Shown here one piece after another: positions 1 through 6,382 of a stretch of DNA of 8,522 nt. Position numbers and translations under genes: made by a program. The notes beneath the pieces are model-generated. The model saw nothing but the letters and a program-made list of their open reading frames with translations. It did no database searches and was not told the origin of the DNA. How positions within the stretch are numbered: the stretch's first letter is position 1; the number at the start of each line of letters is the position of its first letter. This DNA comes from Rickettsiales bacterium (lineage in GTDB: Bacteria > Pseudomonadota > Alphaproteobacteria > Rickettsiales > UBA1997), in contig CANEUK010000055.1 of the NCBI GenBank assembly GCA_947441695.1, forward strand, positions 1 to 8,522. The letters are read 5' to 3'.

Positions 1-30
1 ATTTTATTTCTGACTGAAGATTTTGATTAA
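1..30 (+). CDS. Possible 3' end of an upstream gene (last 9 codons)
   Basis: Frame 1 is open from the window edge and reads ILFLTEDFD before TAA at 28-30; the other two + frames stop sooner. A stop followed by A-rich non-coding sequence and a hairpin is what a gene end looks like, and the neighbouring genes all run on this strand. Nine codons are too few to identify a product, and chance alone could give an open frame this short. This is inference only. Confidence 0.3.
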   Translation: MLFLTEDFD

Positions 31-43
31 AATAAAAACCAAA

Positions 44-66
44 AATCTGTTGCGGATGCAACGATT
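44..66. terminator. Hairpin, possible terminator of the upstream gene
   Basis: GTTGC (49-53) pairs with GCAAC (58-62) across a GGAT loop. The stem extends by AATC (44-47) with GATT (63-66), leaving T48 as a bulge: nine base pairs in all. It lies 14 nt after the possible stop at 28-30. On the + strand the tail is A-rich rather than T-rich. Read on the - strand the hairpin is followed by a T-rich stretch (complement of 31-45), so its shape suits a minus-strand terminator better, yet no minus-strand gene is visible. The function is uncertain. Confidence 0.35.
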
Positions 67-77
67 CAAAATAAACC

Positions 78-101
78 CAAATTCGACTTAAGTCGAATTT
101 G
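78..101. repeat. Perfect 24-bp palindrome
   Basis: The left half CAAATTCGACTT (78-89) is the exact reverse complement of the right half (90-101), with no central spacer. As RNA it could form a 10-bp stem with a UUAA loop; as DNA it could be a dimer binding site. It sits in the spacer before tRNA-Leu and its right arm runs into the shared motif at 95-111. There is no clear T-run on the + strand, so a terminator role is weak. Confidence 0.6.
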
Positions 102-111
102 ATTTAGTATA
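95..111 (+). repeat. Dispersed intergenic motif, copy 1
   Basis: GAATTTGATTTAGTATA here matches GAATTTGATTTAGTGTA at 7718-7734 in 16 of 17 positions, same orientation. Both copies sit in spacers upstream of a tRNA, just after a foldable segment containing TTCGA. Both spacers also open with a similar AAAAACCAA motif soon after a stop codon. Two copies in one 8.5-kb window suggest a small dispersed repeat, but AT-rich composition makes chance matches easier. Confidence 0.45.
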
Positions 112-149
112 GACTTTAATTGAAAAGCTAGATTTGTTGCGTTTATAGG

Positions 150-172
150 CTTTAAAAAAGTGAACGTTAAAA
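150..172 (+). repeat. Short inverted-orientation intergenic repeat, copy 1
   Basis: The 23-nt segment starts CTTTAAAAAAGTGAAC. The reverse complement of 7801-7823 starts CTTTAAAAAAAGTGAAC and likewise continues to TTAAAA. The two differ by one A in the A-run and one G after GTGAAC. Both lie upstream of a tRNA gene, in opposite orientations. Function unknown; a protein-binding site or remnant of a repeat family is possible. Confidence 0.4.
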
Positions 173-245
173 TTTTTTAAAAAAATCTATAGAAACTTAA
201 CTTGAGCAAAATTAGGTTGCACAATCCTTTCATAGTTTAAACTTT

Positions 246-333
246 GCCTGCGTGATGGAATGGTAGACATAACGGACTTAAAATCCGTGGAGCTTTATCG
301 CTCTTGCCGGTTCAAGTCCGGCCGCAGGTACCA
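246..333 (+). tRNA. tRNA-Leu (anticodon UAA)
   Basis: This is a class II tRNA of 88 nt with the CCA end encoded (331-333). The acceptor stem GCCTGCG pairs with CGCAGGT (one G-U), with discriminator A. The anticodon stem ACGGA/TCCGT encloses the loop CTTAAAA, giving anticodon TAA, which reads UUA, a frequent leucine codon in this AT-rich window. A long variable arm (GAGC/GCTC) and a T-arm GCCGG-TTCAAGT-CCGGC complete it. The body resembles the standard bacterial tRNA-Leu(UAA). It lies 81 bp before the virB6-like gene on the same strand. Confidence 0.97.
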
Positions 334-349
334 CAAACTTGGTTTTTTT
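330..349 (+). terminator. Weak T-tract stop signal after tRNA-Leu
   Basis: ACCA (330-333), the end of the tRNA, could pair with TGGT (340-343), followed by seven T residues (343-349). The stem is only four base pairs and competes with the tRNA fold, so termination may be inefficient and the tRNA could be co-transcribed with the gene at 415. Low confidence. Confidence 0.2.
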
Positions 350-414
350 ACTAATTTAGAAAACTTCCCGCTTTTTTTAAATAACTCAATATTGACTAAT
401 TTTAAATTCATTTA

Positions 415-3400
415 ATGAGCTTGGCAAAAAAAATAATGCAGATTTTTTTCATATTTTTTCTAGTCATCTCTCTTGCATCTTGCAAAGACAAGTGTTTTGA
501 AGCTGATGAATTTGATTCAGAATCTGTAAATGTTGAAGCCTATCCAATTAAAGACCAAGTCTTTGGCAAGTATAATGCTATTGAGGGTGGACAAACTGCC
601 AATTGGCACGAAACTGGATTAAAATCAAACGGCCAACCATTTATCATTCAAATTTCAGGCTCTTGGACTCCTTGGAACGGAGGAGATATGACAGATTCTA
701 TTTTAAACAATTTGGACTTATGCGATTTTTGTGCAAAAAGATCTGACTTAGATATAAAAGCTCAAAACTGCATATGTTACAAAGGTAAAACGCCAACCGA
801 AGAAATTCTAAAAACTTGCACTCCTGAAAACGATGAAGATAAGCCAGATTTGTGCACTTGTAGCAAAAGCTATAAATCAGTATCAAGCGGCGATTATCTT
901 GCTGCTTCGGGTGAGAATATTTTTCATTTTCCGCTAAATTATTACGAAAAAGATTTTACCAAAAAAACCGACGATAAACAAAGCTACTGCAAATATAATG
1001 CTGGAATGGGAGCTTATATTGGATTGTTTGGAACCAGAGGATTAGATACTCCAAAGCGATTATATCACTTATTTTCGCAAGAATCTAGGTGTAACATTAA
1101 AAAAAATTCTAACGGCGAATGCAAAGACACCGCTGGTATAGACAGAACTAGTTATATTTTTAGAAGCGCCAACGAAAGAATTTTCATGAAAGACGATAAG
1201 TCTGACAACAAAGGAACCGACACAAACACCTCTGACGATGAATACCACACTTCTAACGAAGTAGTTAAGATAAAAATTTTCGACGGATACTACAAAGACA
1301 ATTACGGTAAATATAACTTAGAAATTTTGCGCGGAGTTGGTCAAGATGGAAAGGCTGATAATTACGGCTTATTAGAATTTTTGGTTGCCTTGGTTGAAAA
1401 TTCTCTTTTGGGCAAGCCAAATTCTGATGGTGTAAGAAAAAACGGAATTATTGAATATATGTATAAATCCATAGTTCAAGACTCTGGCTTTGTTACAATT
1501 GTAAATGTCGTTCTTTGTCTTTACGTAACCTTTTTTGGTTTTGCCGTTCTTATGGGAACCGTTGAGATTAGCCGAAAAGAGATGATGATGCGTCTTTTGA
1601 AAATTGGCGTAGTTGTTATGTTTACAAACTTCTCGGGCTGGAATTTATACAACGATATCGTAGTTAAGTTTTTTTACGATAGCATGAATTATGTTATTGG
1701 AATTTTTTCTGACTTATCCGATCGCTCTCTTAATTCGGGAGATAGCACCCTGATATTGAATGCAAGAATGGATCGCGCCGCAAGCAATAGCAATGCTACC
1801 AGATTTTCCTTTATAGATTCGGTAATTACAATGCTGCTTTCTGAATCAGCTACAGCAAAGATTTTCGGACTATTTTTTGTAAACCTATTTGGATTCGCTT
1901 ACATTGTTATCATCTACGCCTTAATTCTCTTCTTCATTTATGTAATGCTTACGGCCACTTTGGTTTATGTCATAAATCTAATTAAAATTATTTTCGTTTT
2001 ATGTTTAGGTCCGGTTTTCATGTGTTTTATGCTGTTTAATCAAACCAGCTCAATGTTTAAAAATTGGATTGGTTTTTTGGGTGGCAGATCGCTTGAAATG
2101 GTTTTGATGTTTTTGGTTTTATATAACTTTGTAACGATTCTCGACACCTATTTTAGAACTCTTCTTTATTACAGAGCCTGCATTGATGAATATGAAAATG
2201 GCTTCATAGTCTTTAAAATTTTGAAATCAGATGTTTCTAGTCGCAACCTTGCAGAATGGGTTACTCAATTTTTTTCAATTGCCGCCCTGATATATATAAC
2301 AAAAATGATAATGGGAAAAATTCCTGAATTTGCTGGCGGATTAATTAGTATTGGCGGAGTTGGAGTTGCCGCGGTTGATCGTGGAAAACCGCTCAAAGGT
2401 GGTGGCTTAGGAGGCGCGCCAGACATGATGTCTTCGCTTGCGGGTGGTATAGCAAGTGCGGCAAATGTAGCTTTTAATGGCACCAAAGATGGCGACTTTG
2501 GAATGGGCAGAATCCCCGGATTAGGAAGTTTGGGTTCTGCTGCAATGGAAGGCGGAACTTTTTTAGCAAGAAAAAGTGGAGTTGCTGGAGCTGTGGCAAA
2601 GATTGCCGATTCTATTCCGGGCTTAAATCAAATTAGCTCTCCTAGAGCCATGATGCGCAATCAGGCAATCGATAAAGCAATTGGCGCCGCCAAAGCCGAT
2701 GCCGCCGCCAAAGGTTTAAGTGGCGCTGAAGCCGATCGACATATTCGAGGCTCTGTGACCAACGCAATGCGTCAACGCTTAAATGGCGATAATCCGGGCG
2801 CAAAAAGATTGGCTCTTGCTGGTCTTGATGACAAAACAGTTCAAGACAGATTGGATAAAAAATTAATCCAAGACCCACTCAAAGACTTTATCAAAGCCAA
2901 GGCGGCCGAAATAAAAGCTCGCAGCCCAGAAAAAATTCCTGACGCTAAACAATTTAGAGCCGAATTAAGAAGTGCCGCCAAAGATTGGGCTAAACAAAAT
3001 CTTTCTTTAGGAGCCGCATCTAGAGCAATGGATTATGTCGACAAAACCAGCAAAAAAGGATTGGCTGGTGGATCAAGTCATTTTGAAAGAGATCTTAAAA
3101 ACTTAGTCAAAGACCAAGGAAGATTAAAAACATCCGAAGCAGCAAAGGCATTTAAAAATAATCCTGAATTGCAAAATAAATTCATGCAAAGCCTTCAAGA
3201 AAATGAAATTAGAAGACAAAAAAGAAATGAAGAAGCTGGAAAATCTATTATTACCGCAGTTCCTAATTTGGCTGGAAGGGCTGTTGATATGTTTAATCCA
3301 ACAACTCATCACGATAGAAATCTTGAAAGCGCAAAACAGGCTTTTGTGCGACAAACTCAAAACCAACAAAGAAGTTGGTCCGATATCGATAATTACAATC

Positions 3401-5937
3401 CATTAAATTTATCAAACACACTTAGCGGTCTAAAAGGCGGACAACTTCAAAGTGAAACCCAGCAAGCAAATCAAAAAGCTTTGAGAAGTTATTTGTCTGA
3501 AGATGCTGAAAAAATGAAAAACAATTCGCAAAATCTTGGAGCAAAAAAAGATTCCGCAAAAGAAAGTGCAGAAGCTAAAAGCAAAAAAGACAAAGAAAAA
3601 AATCCAAAAGAAGACCAAAAAAGAGCAATCCTTCAAAGAGAGCTTCATAAATCTGCTGTTCAAGACTTAGCAAAAGAAGCTGCCAGAATTAAAAAACTTG
3701 AGAAAGGTGGTAAATTTAAAGAGGCTTTCGAAGAAAAGAAAAAGCTTTTGGATCAAGTCAAAAAAGATCTCTTCTCAAAAGACGCCGATAAAAAGAAATC
3801 AGAACAACCAACTCTTTTTGAAAAAGCAGCGCGATTAAGCTATTTGCAAAACCAGTTTGGACTTGGCGGCAAAGAAAAAGACGCTCAAATGTTAATTTTG
3901 AAGGAGATTGAAGAAAAAATAAAAGAAAGCTCTTCAAAAATTAAAGATGAAATTGCTAGAAAAACCAACATAGAATCTCAAGAAGATGATATTATCAAAG
4001 GCAATAAAGAACCCAAAAAAGATGATATTATCAAAGACAGCGAAGAATCTCAAAAAGAAATAGAAAGATTAAAAGATCTTCAATTAGCATTATTATCACC
4101 AAAAATTGAAGATGACGAACTTAGTAAAAAAATTGAAGAGAAAATTGAAGAGAAACTCGAAAAAATAATTGAAGACTGGAAATTAGAAGAGCCCGCTTCT
4201 TTAATAGAAAAAGAAATAAACTTCGATAATTATAGCACTGGATTGCCAATTGCCGACAGTGCTTTGGCAGAATTATCTTCTTTGGCTGTTAGCAAAGATT
4301 TGCCTCAAGACTACAAAAAAGAAATTGCCGAAAATCACGAAGAAATTATTCAATCTCAAAAAGATAATCTTAGAGATTTAGACGAAATTCTTGTTGAAAT
4401 AAAAGACATCGAAACCAATCAATTAAGAAAAGAAGCGACAGAAAAAATACTTGTCGAAAAAATCGAAGAAGGAACCAAAACAGCCGAAGATTCGATTAAA
4501 AAAATCAAAGATTTGGAAAACATTACTTCTAGTGAAGATTCTAAAACCAAACCAAAAGAACTCGAAGAATTTAGCGAAAAACTAAAAAAAGATCTTTCTG
4601 ATAAATTGGGTTTAAATACAAAAGAACTTAAAGAACTAATTGAGCGCAACGACAAAGATCGATCAGAATATTTGAACAAACTTTTAACTGAAAAATTTAA
4701 CAAAGAATTAGAAGAGGCTAACAAAAAATACACTTTGGATAAAGAGCTTCCAAAAGCTAAAGCCTTGATTGCAGAAATTAAAGAATTGCAAATTTTTATC
4801 TCTCAAGAAGAAGCCTTGAAAGCCAACTTGCCAAAAAATTCGAATAAAAAAACAGAAGAAAAAGCTAAAATCAAAAATAAAGAGATTGAAAAAAAGCTAA
4901 AAAAACCTAGCGAAAGATTGAAAGAGCTAAAAGCGAAGCTTTCCAATAAGTTAGGCTTAAAAGATGAAAAACTTGAAAAGCTAATGAACCTTGAAGAAAG
5001 AAATCAATTGATTTTTTTAAACAAATCTTTGGCTGATAAATTTGAAAAAGATTTAGAAAAAATTAAAAAGGCTCAAGAATTAGCTAATGAAAAAAAGTTG
5101 AGAGAAGAGGCTAAAAAAGCTCGCGAAATCAAGGTTAAAGAACAAATCAAAAAGGTTGATGAACTAATTAAAAAAATTGAACAACCTCAAGAAGTTGTCT
5201 CGGGCAAAATAGATGCTGAAAAGCCAGAGCAAGCTAACGATCCAAAAGAAGAGCTTGTTGGTGTTTTGAATGCAGATTACAATTTAGCAATTGAAACCTT
5301 CGTGAAAGCTGGCGATCCAAAAAACGATCTTATTTTTGCCAATTTAGATTTAGTTACGAGTGATAAAACCGAGACTGCGCTTGAAAAATTTAAATCCAAC
5401 GAAGAGCCTCCATTTACTAATTTAAATAATTTTTTAACTGAAAAATTTAATGATTATTTAACGGCAGCGGACGCAAAAATTGTTGGACTAGAAACTGAAG
5501 AATCGTCCAAAGAAAAATCCTTAGAACCAGAAAAAAAAGATGCGGAGCTTGAAAAAGTTAAAGAATTTGTTGGTCTTATTGCCACATCTTTTGAAGTTCA
5601 ATTTGGCAGCTCAATAAAAGATGTTTTACCAAAAGAATGCTATTTAGGCTTGAAAGCTGGAAACGTGCTTCTTGGAGTAAGTTCTGATCCAATAGCACCA
5701 AATTCTAAAGAAGAAGCCAAACGTAAAATGGATAAAAACCAATCTGAAGGAATGCTTAAATTAGCTAAAATGAACTTAAAAATCGCTGAATTTGAATTAA
5801 CAAAATTATCAAGCGATTCTGAAAAAAATAAGCATAAAATTGCCAAACTAGAAGCCGAAATCAGTTCTTTTAAAGGTGATCAAAAAAATTATGAACAAGA
5901 AATTGAAAGATTAGAAAGATTAGAAACCTCTGCTTAA
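415..5937 (+). CDS. virB6: Giant VirB6/TrbL-family type IV secretion protein with lipoprotein signal and long coiled-coil tail
   Basis: VirB6/TrbL proteins form part of the inner-membrane translocation channel of type IV secretion systems. Order seen in 1,840 residues: a lipoprotein signal (KK at 5-6, hydrophobic 10-21, lipobox LASC with Cys23); a cysteine-rich, presumably periplasmic head to about 340 with SGSWTPW (81-87) and a DGYYKDNYGKY stretch before the membrane region, typical of rickettsial VirB6 paralogues; hydrophobic segments near 359-385, 394-435, 483-542, 562-577 and 616-633, the TrbL/VirB6 core; a Gly/Ala-rich linker (about 634-780); then a soluble part, strongly Lys/Glu-rich with coiled-coil character from about 1030 to the end. 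ATG415 is preferred over ATG436 because it supplies the basic n-region; neither has a Shine-Dalgarno. Typical VirB6 is about 300 residues; rickettsial paralogues are commonly extended, but this tail is very long. No other vir gene is visible. The family call is firm; the tail's function is unknown. Confidence 0.88.
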   Translation: MSLAKKIMQIFFIFFLVISLASCKDKCFEADEFDSESVNVEAYPIKDQVFGKYNAIEGGQTANWHETGLKSNGQPFIIQISGSWTPWNGGDMTDSILNNLDLCDFCAKRSDLDIKAQNCICYKGKTPTEEILKTCTPENDEDKPDLCTCSKSYKSVSSGDYLAASGENIFHFPLNYYEKDFTKKTDDKQSYCKYNAGMGAYIGLFGTRGLDTPKRLYHLFSQESRCNIKKNSNGECKDTAGIDRTSYIFRSANERIFMKDDKSDNKGTDTNTSDDEYHTSNEVVKIKIFDGYYKDNYGKYNLEILRGVGQDGKADNYGLLEFLVALVENSLLGKPNSDGVRKNGIIEYMYKSIVQDSGFVTIVNVVLCLYVTFFGFAVLMGTVEISRKEMMMRLLKIGVVVMFTNFSGWNLYNDIVVKFFYDSMNYVIGIFSDLSDRSLNSGDSTLILNARMDRAASNSNATRFSFIDSVITMLLSESATAKIFGLFFVNLFGFAYIVIIYALILFFIYVMLTATLVYVINLIKIIFVLCLGPVFMCFMLFNQTSSMFKNWIGFLGGRSLEMVLMFLVLYNFVTILDTYFRTLLYYRACIDEYENGFIVFKILKSDVSSRNLAEWVTQFFSIAALIYITKMIMGKIPEFAGGLISIGGVGVAAVDRGKPLKGGGLGGAPDMMSSLAGGIASAANVAFNGTKDGDFGMGRIPGLGSLGSAAMEGGTFLARKSGVAGAVAKIADSIPGLNQISSPRAMMRNQAIDKAIGAAKADAAAKGLSGAEADRHIRGSVTNAMRQRLNGDNPGAKRLALAGLDDKTVQDRLDKKLIQDPLKDFIKAKAAEIKARSPEKIPDAKQFRAELRSAAKDWAKQNLSLGAASRAMDYVDKTSKKGLAGGSSHFERDLKNLVKDQGRLKTSEAAKAFKNNPELQNKFMQSLQENEIRRQKRNEEAGKSIITAVPNLAGRAVDMFNPTTHHDRNLESAKQAFVRQTQNQQRSWSDIDNYNPLNLSNTLSGLKGGQLQSETQQANQKALRSYLSEDAEKMKNNSQNLGAKKDSAKESAEAKSKKDKEKNPKEDQKRAILQRELHKSAVQDLAKEAARIKKLEKGGKFKEAFEEKKKLLDQVKKDLFSKDADKKKSEQPTLFEKAARLSYLQNQFGLGGKEKDAQMLILKEIEEKIKESSSKIKDEIARKTNIESQEDDIIKGNKEPKKDDIIKDSEESQKEIERLKDLQLALLSPKIEDDELSKKIEEKIEEKLEKIIEDWKLEEPASLIEKEINFDNYSTGLPIADSALAELSSLAVSKDLPQDYKKEIAENHEEIIQSQKDNLRDLDEILVEIKDIETNQLRKEATEKILVEKIEEGTKTAEDSIKKIKDLENITSSEDSKTKPKELEEFSEKLKKDLSDKLGLNTKELKELIERNDKDRSEYLNKLLTEKFNKELEEANKKYTLDKELPKAKALIAEIKELQIFISQEEALKANLPKNSNKKTEEKAKIKNKEIEKKLKKPSERLKELKAKLSNKLGLKDEKLEKLMNLEERNQLIFLNKSLADKFEKDLEKIKKAQELANEKKLREEAKKAREIKVKEQIKKVDELIKKIEQPQEVVSGKIDAEKPEQANDPKEELVGVLNADYNLAIETFVKAGDPKNDLIFANLDLVTSDKTETALEKFKSNEEPPFTNLNNFLTEKFNDYLTAADAKIVGLETEESSKEKSLEPEKKDAELEKVKEFVGLIATSFEVQFGSSIKDVLPKECYLGLKAGNVLLGVSSDPIAPNSKEEAKRKMDKNQSEGMLKLAKMNLKIAEFELTKLSSDSEKNKHKIAKLEAEISSFKGDQKNYEQEIERLERLETSA
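3985..4056 (+). repeat. Tandem 36-bp (12-codon) repeat inside virB6 tail
   Basis: GATGATATTATCAAAG occurs exactly at 3985-4000 and 4021-4036. The two 36-bp units (3985-4020 and 4021-4056) encode DDIIKGNKEPKK and DDIIKDSEESQK. The frame is kept, so the duplication lengthens the tail by 12 residues without disruption. The diverged second halves suggest it is not very recent. Confidence 0.7.
4129..4152 (+). repeat. Exact 12-bp tandem repeat (KIEE x2) in virB6 tail
   Basis: AAAATTGAAGAG is repeated without a gap (4129-4140, 4141-4152), encoding KIEEKIEE, and a degenerate third unit encoding KLEK follows. Units of twelve bases keep the frame, so slippage here would change coiled-coil length without breaking the gene. 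Confidence 0.6.
4573..5067 (+). repeat. Duplicated ~50-residue module (A and B) in virB6 tail
   Basis: Module A (about residues 1387-1437, nt 4573-4725) and module B (about 1499-1551, nt 4909-5067) share an ordered pattern: SExLK, LSDKLGL or LSNKLGL, a KEL/EKL helix, an ER pair, LNKLLTEKF or LNKSLADKF, then a charged ExL segment. Spacing between the landmarks is nearly the same. A third partial copy of the distal part (FLTEKFNDYL, residues 1673-1682) lies downstream, and its DNA shares a 19-bp exact match with module A (TTTTAACTGAAAAATTTAA at 4682-4700 and 5432-5450). The order of landmarks argues for duplication rather than simple Lys/Glu bias. Confidence 0.55.
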
Positions 5938-5984
5938 AAACTTTTTAACTTGAACCAAAAGTTGGCGGCTAATTTTAGTTAAAA

Positions 5985-6000
5985 AAAGCGTTGCTTTATT
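5985..6000 (+). terminator. Weak hairpin with T-rich tail after virB6
   Basis: AAAGC (5985-5989) pairs with GCTTT (5993-5997) across a GTT loop, with further A-T pairing possible after one mismatch. It follows the virB6 stop by about 50 bp. The stem is short, has only two G-C pairs and the T-run is broken, so this is at best a weak terminator. The rest of the 112-bp spacer is A/T-rich with nothing recognisable. Confidence 0.2.
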
Positions 6001-6049
6001 CAAATTTTAAAAAAATAAAACCAATCTAAAATATAAAATATAAAAACCT

Positions 6050-6376
6050 ATGAACGACCTAATTTCTTTTTTAACCCTGCGCACATTTTTTGTTTTTGCT
6101 TCAACGGCTTTTTCAATTTTGGTAGTTATGTTGGCTTTAAATATAATTACGGTTGACGAAGTTGTGGTGATTTTAAAAATGTCTCCCGAGGCTGCCAATG
6201 CTTTCAAGTTGGTAATCTCGAGAATTCAAGAAGTAACTGGCAATATATTGCAAATTATTTCTCAACTTTTTGGCAAATTATTCAGTTGGGCTGGAGTTGA
6301 TGTAGATCTTACCAAAATTAAAGTCGATGTTCATCAAGGCTCATCGGGTTCTCAAAGCCTTGTTCCAAAAAAGTAG
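6050..6376 (+). CDS. Small single-pass membrane protein, function unknown
   Basis: The 108-residue protein is not recognised. A hydrophobic helix at about 13-32, after a short N-terminus with one Arg, predicts one membrane span or an uncleaved signal anchor. Residues 35-48 are mixed; about 50-78 look like an amphipathic helix (KLVISRIQ through LFGKLFSW); the end is a polar tail finishing SLVPKK. There is no lipobox and no cysteine. ATG6050 is the only reasonable start; its A-rich leader has no Shine-Dalgarno. Codon use and composition match the neighbours, which favours a real gene. It lies 112 bp after virB6 and ends 6 nt before ubiB in the same frame. It could be an accessory of the secretion system, a partner of UbiB, or unrelated; the sequence does not decide. 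Confidence 0.75.
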   Translation: MNDLISFLTLRTFFVFASTAFSILVVMLALNIITVDEVVVILKMSPEAANAFKLVISRIQEVTGNILQIISQLFGKLFSWAGVDVDLTKIKVDVHQGSSGSQSLVPKK

Positions 6377-6382
6377 CAAATT

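Noticed and set aside
231..236. CATAGT as a -10 box for tRNA-Leu
   Set aside because: Its position relative to the tRNA is reasonable but the match is four of six and the matching -35 region is only A/T-rich.
3203..3406. Plus-strand 67-codon frame inside virB6
   Set aside because: It is out of frame within the large gene, with no independent start signal or recognisable content.
698..5846. Several minus-strand open frames inside virB6, such as 2265-2486, 3124-3369, 3430-3663, 4419-4733 and 5640-5846
   Set aside because: They lie antisense to a well-supported gene and their Phe/Ser/Leu-rich products are what Lys/Glu-rich codons give on the reverse strand; none shows a recognisable domain.
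5953..6024. AACCAA words in the virB6 to 108-aa spacer as further copies of the dispersed element
   Set aside because: The word also occurs repeatedly in the A-rich coding sequence, and the rest of the shared element is not recognisable here.
6027..6032. TAAAAT as a -10 box for the 108-aa gene
   Set aside because: It matches five of six positions, but the region is nearly pure A/T with overlapping alternatives and there is no -35 at suitable spacing.
6367..6373. A AAA AAG slippery heptamer just before the TAG of the 108-aa gene
   Set aside because: It matches the classical -1 frameshift heptamer, and a shifted frame would add about 25 residues up to TGA at 6451. However, A-runs are everywhere here, there is no upstream Shine-Dalgarno-like stimulator or downstream stem, and the extension looks like nonsense.
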